Shown here: piece by piece, positions 57,669 to 64,000 of the stretch
How positions within the stretch are numbered: position 1 is the first letter of the stretch
How the letters are laid out: each line of letters begins with the position of its first letter
NCBI GenBank assembly: GCA_025618425.1
Contig: CM046845.1
Location: forward strand, 31,741,899 to 31,805,898
DNA length: 64,000 bases
Direction: 5' to 3'
Source of the DNA: Heliocidaris tuberculata
Taxonomy: Eukaryota > Echinodermata > Echinoidea > Camarodonta > Echinometridae
Notes under the pieces: generated by a model
Databases searched by the model: none
Told to the model about the DNA's origin: nothing
The model's input: only the letters and a program-made list of their open reading frames with translations
Position numbers and translations under genes: made by a program

Positions 57669-57755
57669 AAAAACATGATTTTCCCGGAGGTATATATGGG
57701 TGTGCAGGAGCTGTGTGCATCTCACATGCACCTTGCCATTCGACCTGTGCACACC

Positions 57756-59063
57756 ATGGAAAATCACGATCTTCTCATCGCTACCCAACTGCTGCTGGAT
57801 GATGATATTTTGCAAAACGAGGCAATTGCAAAAGATATGTCTAAAGACAGTGACAGCGATATCAGCGATGGCGGTGACGATGATGCACCAGCAGGTCGGC
57901 GCAAACGAAGATGGTGGGTCCGCCCCTGGATCGAACGATGAGCGGAGTATGGCCAATACAACGCACTGATGCGGGAATTCGAGCATGAAGACGTCCAATC
58001 GTTCCAGAACTTCTTGCGGTTTTACCCAGATCAGTTCGAAGAGATCCTTGCCAGGGTTGGTCCAACAATCACAAAGAGAAGAACCAACTACCGAGAACCA
58101 TTAGCGCCTGGTTTGAAGCTAGCGCTGGTCCTCCGACACTTTGCATCAGGGGACAGCTACAAGAGCTTGATGTATGCCTTCCGTGTCTCTAAGTCATCCA
58201 TCGTCAACATGGTGCCAGATGTAGCCGAGGCGATCATCAAGGAATATGGTGATGAGTTGGTCAGCGCTCCCACCACACCAGAAGGATGGAAGGCCCTGGC
58301 AGACGGGTTTCTGCGGCGTTGGAACCTTCCACACTGCGTCGGTGCTATCGACGGGAAACATGTTGCCATAAAATGTCCGAGAGGTGGCGGTTCGGTGTAT
58401 TACAACTACAAGGGGTACGATTCCATTATCCTCTTCGCCATTGCTGATGCGGATTACAGGTTTACCTGGGTTGATGTTGGGGCGAACGGATCAGCGTCCG
58501 ACTGCCAAGTATTCAACAGCTCCGAGCTGAAAGAGGCGATAGAAGATGATACTATTGGCTTCCCAGATCCAGACCCTCTCCCCGATGACAACGTCGACAT
58601 GCCCTACTTCCTGGTCGGTGACGACGCTTTCCCGCTACGTACCTGGCTGATGAAACCCTTCTCCAGAAGACAGCTAGGTAACGACGAGCGCATATTCAAC
58701 TACCGCCTTTCAAGGGGAAGGCGGGTCATCGAGAACGCCTTCGGTATCCTGGCCAACCGGTTCCAAGTTCTGCTAACAACCATGCGCCAGTCTCCAGAAA
58801 CTGTGACCAAGATAGTCCTCGCGTGTGTCTGCCTTCACAACCTCCTGAGATCAGGTCAGAACGGACCACCACCAGGCGTCGACTTGGAAGACGAGCAGCA
58901 CAACGTCATCCCTGGCCAGTGGAGAGAAGAAGCACAGATGGAAGACCTCCAGGCTGTGACGGGGAACAGAACAACAAAGGAGGCGAAACGCCAGCGCTTG
59001 ACATTGAAGCACTACTTCATGTCAGAAGCTGGAGCGGTAGAGTGGCAGCAGCAGATGATTTGA
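57756..59063 (+). pseudogene. Harbinger transposase (HARBI1-like), one in-frame TGA
   Basis: DDE superfamily endonuclease of PIF/Harbinger elements, which cuts and joins element ends. The frame from ATG 57756 gives MENHDLLIATQLL, an acidic DSDSDISDGGDDD tract and RRKRRWWVRPWIER, then TGA at 57939-57941, then AEYGQYNALM and open sequence to 59063. Downstream of the stop, counting from the ATG at 57969 (364 residues): a helix-turn-helix-like SYKSLMYAFRVSKSSIVNMV (63-82), catalytic Asp in GAIDGKH (D128), Asp in VGDDAFPLRTW (D218) and Glu in RRVIENAFGILANRF (E255). WVRPW...YGQY is a conserved N-terminal block of these transposases and it straddles the stop. All catalytic residues are present. The stop neighbours a CGA codon and could derive from CGA. 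GC content is well above the surroundings. Confidence 0.93.
57969..59063 (+). CDS. Open part of the Harbinger transposase
   Basis: 364 residues downstream of the TGA, with intact DDE core. Translation might initiate at this ATG, but the missing WVRPW region is normally part of the protein, so activity is doubtful. A host-domesticated HARBI1 gene is less likely, because the accessory gene and subterminal motifs are still present. Confidence 0.9.
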   Translation: MREFEHEDVQSFQNFLRFYPDQFEEILARVGPTITKRRTNYREPLAPGLKLALVLRHFASGDSYKSLMYAFRVSKSSIVNMVPDVAEAIIKEYGDELVSAPTTPEGWKALADGFLRRWNLPHCVGAIDGKHVAIKCPRGGGSVYYNYKGYDSIILFAIADADYRFTWVDVGANGSASDCQVFNSSELKEAIEDDTIGFPDPDPLPDDNVDMPYFLVGDDAFPLRTWLMKPFSRRQLGNDERIFNYRLSRGRRVIENAFGILANRFQVLLTTMRQSPETVTKIVLACVCLHNLLRSGQNGPPPGVDLEDEQHNVIPGQWREEAQMEDLQAVTGNRTTKEAKRQRLTLKHYFMSEAGAVEWQQQMI

Positions 59064-59068
59064 AAGAA

Positions 59069-59339
59069 AGAAAAAAGATACAAAAATAAAAAGGACTTGG
59101 AATGAAAGTCAGGAACCGAGACGATTGTGCCGAGGTTCAATTTTCGCTCTAACCCCAAGGGTTTGTGAAACACAACAAAGCCCCAGATATGTTGTAATTA
59201 AATATATATTATCAACATTCTTTTCATTGCGTATTTTTCTTTTCATATGTCTTTAAGCCTTATTCTATTTTAAAGTGACATGTACTTTATAAATACAATT
59301 TCAATCATAATAAACAAGTTAAAACATTGATCTATGCAC
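59069..59339. other. 3' flank of the transposase gene
   Basis: AT-rich, with AAAATAAAAAGG just after the stop and AATAAA-like signals (59093, 59309). It probably contains the transposase polyadenylation site; not further resolved. Confidence 0.4.
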
Positions 59340-59680
59340 ATAGGCAATTATGCAAATTAGCCTAACTGGTTTCAATTGGATCAAGTTGGGCAACTGGAGG
59401 TATTTTCATCAGCAACCAGTTGGATTTTTTTTTCAGTAACCAACTGGTCCCAGTTCATTCAGTTAAAAGTTATTTTCAGTTAGCCTACTCAACTCGTTCT
59501 AGTTACAGGTTAACTTGAACCAGTTGGGGAACTAGAAATCTTGCCCATTCCAGTTTGATTTCTTAAAAATTCCAGTTGGTCAATTGGATATTTGTTATCC
59601 AGTTGGAACCAGTTGAATCTGATTCAGTTGAAATGCACTAAAACTGGTTTAAACCAGTTTGCCGAGTTTCTTGTAACCAC
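59340..59680. repeat. AACTGG/CCAGTT motif cluster
   Basis: About 20 copies of CAGTTGG, CCAGTT or their complements in 340 bp, in both orientations. It resembles a subterminal motif array of a different nested element; no clear termini. Confidence 0.6.
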
Positions 59681-60199
59681 CTATTTCTTGATCCAGTTTC
59701 GTTTTCCTTGAACACTTTCCTTCTTCATAATTCCTTCTCCCTATACCCTCTCCTTCTCGGTCTATTATCCATATTATTTCTCAGCTCCTTTCGTTCTTTC
59801 CTTTGCTGCCCTCTAGCTCTTCTATCTCTTTCACATGAGTATGTACCATGATGTACTGAGCTACTTCTTTGATAGGAAAATATCTGTATCAGTTTACCCT
59901 CATTATGTCTCAATTGCCTAAATATGTTTGAAGTATTTTATGTATATGTTTTATGATGTATTATGTTTTGTAATCATTCTCTTATTTTTATTCAAAGTCC
60001 TGTACAATGTTCTTAAAAAACATGTAACCTGGACTTTTTTGTTTGTTCCCCTCCCTTTATTTGAAATCAATAAAGGTGATATTGAAAAAAAAAAGCCAAT
60101 ATGGTACCCAATTGCTTTCAGTTCGACTTGTTGCGTTGGACATAGTTTTTTCCTTCCTAATATTCTCATTCTTAAACGCCCCCCCCCTCTTTCTCTCTG

Positions 60200-60230
<31 letters not shown>

Positions 60231-60579
60231 ACCGGAAAGGCATTTATGGTAAAAAATGTTAACCTAAGTTCAGCCATTACCTGGGGTTGTAACATAAAGA
60301 GATACTAATAATATGCAATCAATCGTACAGTGTATAGTAACTGTAAAGTCTACGGCAAATCATGTACAAGAAGTTACGATCAATTGCAAATATCAATCGT
60401 ATCTCTTTTTGTTAAACTCTCCTGGATCTAAATAATTGAGAGGTAGTTGCAGCTGTTAACTCTCTGATCAAGCCGGGGCAGGGGCAGTCTGCCCTCCCCC
60501 TGAAGGATCCAGCGGGAAAAAATGCCAAAGCACCGGGAAAATAAAAGGGAAAAAAGAAAGAGAAGAAAGGGGAAAGGGG

Positions 60580-61275
60580 GGAAAAGAAGAAAAAAGAAAC
60601 GGCTACGAACGACCCCCCTTTTTTTTTTTTTTTTTTTTTTTTGCTTGTCAAAAAATTCAACACCGGGAATTCTCCGGTCTGGGGCTCTGCACCCCCCCCC
60701 CCCCTCCGACAGCAGGCACCTGTTACGTCACTGCATGATCCCATCCAACAACGATCGGTTACAGGAGAGGCCGATTGAAGATTTTTTCTCTCTTTCCTTC
60801 TCTACTCTGTTTTTTGTTTTCCCCTTTCTTCTTTTCACCTTTCTTCTTTTCACCTTTCTTCTTTTCTTTTCTTTTCTCCTCTATTCCCGTCTCTTCTCTT
60901 TTATTTTCTCTTTCCCTTTTCTTGTTTTCTCTTCTTTTTTCTCATCTTGTGTCTCCTCCTGTTTTCTAATATCTTCTTTAGCTTAGTTTCTGTCTTCTTG
61001 TCTATTTATCCTCACCCTGTTTATTTTGATTTTTCCTTTTCTTCCCATTTTCTCTTTTTGTTGTCATTTAATTCTTCTCCTTACTCAATTCTCTTGTCTC
61101 TACAACCCATCTCTTCTCCTTTTTTCTCTTCTCATCTCTTATCTTATTCATCTCCCGGCTTTTCTTCTCATCTCTTCTTTTTCTCCTCTATATCCTCTAT
61201 TTTTCCTCTTCTTTTCTCTTCTCCAACTGTCTAAATGTTCTCTTAGCTTCTTTTCTCGTCTCTTTCTTCTGTGAA
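60580..61275. repeat. Poly-T and CT-rich low-complexity tract
   Basis: Poly-T at 60618-60641, poly-C at 60691, then about 490 bp of TTCTCTTTTC-like sequence (60780-61270). Phe/Ser-rich open frames here are artefacts. Confidence 0.85.
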
Positions 61276-61339
61276 AATTGTTCTGAAATTTTGTTATTAC
61301 TGAATTACCATCTTTTCTCAAAACAAGGATTCTTCACGA

Positions 61340-61655
61340 CGTTGGATTCCAAAAGGGGTTAAATCCAAAAGTATTGGTAAAAATCCGAAATTTTGAACTA
61401 TGCTGTTTGCGGGCAGCTCATACAATGTGTTTAAAAATACAAACTATTAACTTTAGGTTAAATGAAGGAAACCTAAATGACCAAACTTGATTCAGACTTT
61501 TTTGGAATGAATCATGATTTTGTTAATTTTTTCTGCCTCCATTTTTAATGCGATATATACTGCATTCAATTCCCATGTCTAAGATGCAAAGATAATTTAT
61601 CACCTAAAAACTAAATTTTGGTCAAATATGGATTTCACCCCTTTTGGATCGAGCT
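61340..61655. repeat. Short inverted repeat pair
   Basis: GGATTCCAAAAGGGGTTAAA near 61342 and its approximate complement CACCCCTTTTGGATCG near 61636. Possibly an old MITE. Confidence 0.4.
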
Positions 61656-61812
61656 TTTCCTATAGTCAGGCCTGTCAGGGGACTATAAAACACAGAAAAA
61701 ATCAAAATACTAACTCTATTATTGCAAATATAACTGTATTTCAAAGTATAAGGAACCAGTATCCATGATATAGAAGCATAGATGAGTTTTACCAAAACAA
61801 AACCAAAAAAAT

Positions 61813-62665
61813 AACAGCAAAGAAACAAATATCCTCAACTATTACTTAAACAACAAAGAGTCATGATAATTTTTTCAGTTCCATAAAACAACGGCAAAGA
61901 AACAAATGTCATCAACTATTATTTAAACAACAAAGAGTCATGATAGTTTTTTCAGTTTCATAAAAAACAGCAAAGAAAGAAATGTCATCAACTATTACTT
62001 AAAAAGCAAAGAGTCATGATAGTTTTTTCAGTTTCATAAATCAACAGCAAAGAAACAAATGTCATCAACTATTATTTAAACGACAAAGAGTCATGATAGT
62101 CTTTTCAGTTTCATAAAAAACAGCAAAGAAACAAATGTCATCAATGAGTCATGATAGTTTTTTCAGTTTCATAAAACAACAGCAAAGAAACAAATGTCAT
62201 CAACTATTATTTAAACAACAAAGAGTCATGATAGTTTTTTCAGTTTCATAAAAAAACAGCAAAGAAACAAATGTCATCAACTATTACTTAAACAACAAAG
62301 AGTCATGATTGTTTTTTCAGTTTCATAAAACAACAGCAAAGAAACAAATGTCATCAACTATTATTTAGTCATGATAGTTTTTTCAGTTTCATAAAACAAC
62401 AGCAAAGAAACAAATGTCATCAACTATTATTTAAACAACAAAGAGTCATGATAGTTTTTTCAGTTTCATAAAAAAACAGCAAAGAAACAAATGTCATCAA
62501 CTATTACTTAAACAACAAAGAGTCATGATAGTTTTTTCAGTTTCATAAAACAACAGCAAAGAAACAAATGTCATCAACTATTATTTAGTCATGATAGTTT
62601 TTTCAGTTTCATAAAACAACAGCAAAGAAACAAATGTCATCAACTATTACTTGAACAACAAAGAG
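61813..62665. repeat. Tandem array, 12 units of 59-78 bp, with 220-bp higher order
   Basis: The unit begins AACAGCAAAGAAACAAATGT and contains CATCAACTATTA, CAACAAAGAGTCATGATAG and TTTTTTCAGTTTCATAAAA. Unit starts are spaced about 76, 78, 76, 76, 59, 78, 76, 66, 78, 76 and 66 bp, so the last six form two copies of a 78+76+66 (220-bp) block. It abuts the stop codon of the minus-strand Myb-like gene, so it would lie in its 3' UTR. Confidence 0.9.
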
Positions 62666-62668
62666 CGT

Positions 62669-63925
62669 TCAGGGCAGCTGGGCGAAGTCTTGGTTGTCGA
62701 AGTTCAAGGCTTCTCTCATGACCGAGCCGAAGGAGAGGTCTTGGCTGCCGATGCTTGAATTTTGACGAACATTCGATGGAGTTGGTGGTGTCTGCAGCTG
62801 GTATTGCTGCCCTGCCTGCTGTGGCCTTGATGGCTGCTGGAACTGCTGCTGTTGCGTTGGTGGCTGCTGGAACTGCTGCTGCTGTGGCAGTTGTCTTGGT
62901 GTCTCTAGAGCTGGAGTAGCAGGAGGCTTGACTGGCGTTGACGTCACAAACGGCTGTTTGTTGAGACGCTCTGATTCTTGCAGGAAGTAGCGACATCCAT
63001 CAGACGACCACTGGTGGAAATGGTATCAGATTGAAGGGTGGATCTCTCTGGAAACTGCAGCCAGCCAGTTTCCATACGCTGCCTTTTGATCAAGAGGAGG
63101 GGCTGTTATCAGCTTCTGCACCTGCTGCTGGAGCTTTGCGGACGCCCGTGCTCGCTCATTGATTTTTCTGATGGCCTCTACCTTCACCCTCTTTGTCGGT
63201 GGAGGAGCACTGGATGTTGATGCCACAACCTCCATATCGGTGTCGTTGGATTCATTGGCGGCGACGTCTTCCTCCTCTTCCGGTTCCTCGTCGCTCGTCG
63301 GTTGAGAAGTTGATTTGGACGTCGACGGCGCCACTCGTGGACCCTTTGCCTTTGACTTTAGTGATCCCAAGGTCCTGCCTGGCATCCGGTGGACGTGGGG
63401 AAGCAGGAACTGAAAACTGTCAGCAATCCACTGCTCTGCAGAAGGCAGCACCTTTGCCCTATCTCCTGACTTCTTCTCGATGGCCTTAGCGAATCTCGTG
63501 CGAACCCCCTCATACCAGGTCCTGAGATTTTTCGGTTCGATGCCCAAGGATACCGCCTTCAACCTATAGACCTTATCCCGCTTGTCGTTGTCTTTATAGT
63601 CGGGATCACCCTTGTCCCAGATGATGGGGTTCTCAAACAACCAATCTCGAAGACCCTCCTGCTCGGCTTGGCTGAATTTCAAGCGTTTGGGAGTTTTCCC
63701 CTTCTTCTTGGCGTCCTCGCTGGTAGTGATCTTGATGAACTTCTTCCGATGGGTCTTGTTTGAAGGGCCGACCGATTCTGCCTCGGATACTTCATCATAG
63801 TCTTCATCAGGAATGTCCACTTCTAGGTGTTCTGAGTCTGACATATTTTCAGATGGAGGTGGATGAGGGGAAGTGGAAGACTTCCTCTTGGTGATCTTGG
63901 ATTTACTTTTAGGCATGGCGAACAC
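62669..63925 (-). pseudogene. Harbinger Myb/MADF-like accessory protein, one in-frame TGA
   Basis: Starts MFAMPKSKSKITKRK (ATG at 63925; a second ATG three codons on is equally possible). It has a basic N terminus, an acidic stretch (DIPDEDYDEVSEAE), then a MADF/trihelix Myb-like domain at residues 86-175 (GLRDWLFENPIIWDKGDPDY, YRLKAVSLGI, NLRTWYEGVRTRFAKAIEKK), an acidic EEPEEEEDVAANESND tract and a basic nuclear-localisation-like PTKRVKVEAIRK. After HPSI a TGA (63026-63028) stops it at 299 residues. The same frame continues with YHFHQWSSDGCRYFLQES and a Gln/Pro-rich C terminus to a stop at 62669. In PIF/Harbinger elements this partner binds DNA and helps the transposase enter the nucleus. 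The TGA is explainable as CGA to TGA. Confidence 0.85.
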
Positions 63926-64000
63926 AAAGATCTTATCTCGTTGTATGCTACAGGCGCAATGAGGCAGAGGTATCCCTGCACAATCTGTCTACATTAGCGA

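Larger units (their letters stand above)
57231..64000. mobile_element. Large PIF/Harbinger DNA transposon (right end outside window)
   Basis: The left boundary is placed after TTAA at 57227-57230, where AGCAAGGGTTACACC starts, followed by 430 bp of dense CGAAT motifs. It encodes a DDE transposase (plus, 57756-59063) and a Myb/MADF-like protein (minus, 62669-63925), the usual two-gene content of PIF/Harbinger elements, here convergent. The 3.6 kb between the genes holds low-complexity and repeat DNA. The right terminal repeat and the duplication were not seen because the window ends, so the left edge is an inference from motif content. Confidence 0.75.

Noticed and set aside
57190..57720. Several 60-80-codon frames with repeated RIRP/PNRDEY patterns
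   Set aside because: They translate the CGAAT subterminal motif array in different frames.
57969..59063. Domesticated host HARBI1 gene
   Set aside because: The accessory Myb-like gene, subterminal motifs and an upstream in-frame stop next to missing N-terminal residues fit a transposon copy better.
60522..61274. Phe/Ser-rich frames in 60.5-61.3 kb
   Set aside because: CT-rich low-complexity DNA inside the Harbinger element.
61813..62665. CRISPR-like array
   Set aside because: Eukaryotic context; whole units repeat with no unique spacers.

Overview
The window is eukaryotic nuclear DNA: AT-rich, intron-containing, and packed with short transposable elements, microsatellites and palindromes. 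The repeat style (hairpin MITEs, a tRNA-derived SINE with a TATTATT tail, CT-rich microsatellites) and the protein similarity suggest a marine invertebrate deuterostome, most likely an echinoderm such as a sea urchin. That placement is inference from sequence character, not a database match.

Left part (25-27871, minus strand): one long gene, TRAPPC8 (Trs85), the TRAPP-III subunit that helps activate Rab1 in ER-Golgi traffic and autophagy. I could trace 20 coding exons from the start codon at 27871 to 25, with GT/AG sites and matching phases throughout. They encode about 1162 codons; the 3' exons lie beyond position 1. The introns hold many MITEs, a tRNA-derived SINE, a 5'-truncated LINE and a large inverted-repeat region (13.3-18.7 kb).

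Middle part (27.9-49 kb): essentially mobile and simple DNA. It holds an inverted pair of minisatellite-bearing repeats (28.6 and 33.2 kb), a 449-bp foldback element with a perfect 9-bp flanking duplication (29.4 kb), three hAT-type MITEs with 6- to 8-bp duplications, an L1/Tx1-like LINE with reverse transcriptase (33.6-36.7 kb, minus), a ~185-bp satellite (37.6-38.9 kb), a 1-kb PIF/Harbinger-like element with 43-bp inverted termini and TAA duplications (44.1-45.1 kb), and a ~1.85-kb TCTCTG/TCTCTA microsatellite.

A possible second host gene starts on the plus strand at 49062: a short first coding exon (49209-49228) joins in phase with an exon at 55180-55354 to encode a small membrane-anchored, Arg-rich protein of unknown identity. 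Its 3' part was not found.

Right part (about 57.23-64 kb): a large PIF/Harbinger DNA transposon. It has a terminal region crowded with CGAAT motifs, a plus-strand DDE transposase (57756-59063), a convergent minus-strand Myb/MADF-like accessory protein (62669-63925) and a 66-78-bp tandem array in the accessory gene's 3' flank. Each of the two genes is interrupted by one in-frame TGA, both explainable as CGA to TGA, so the element looks only recently disabled. Its right end lies outside the window.
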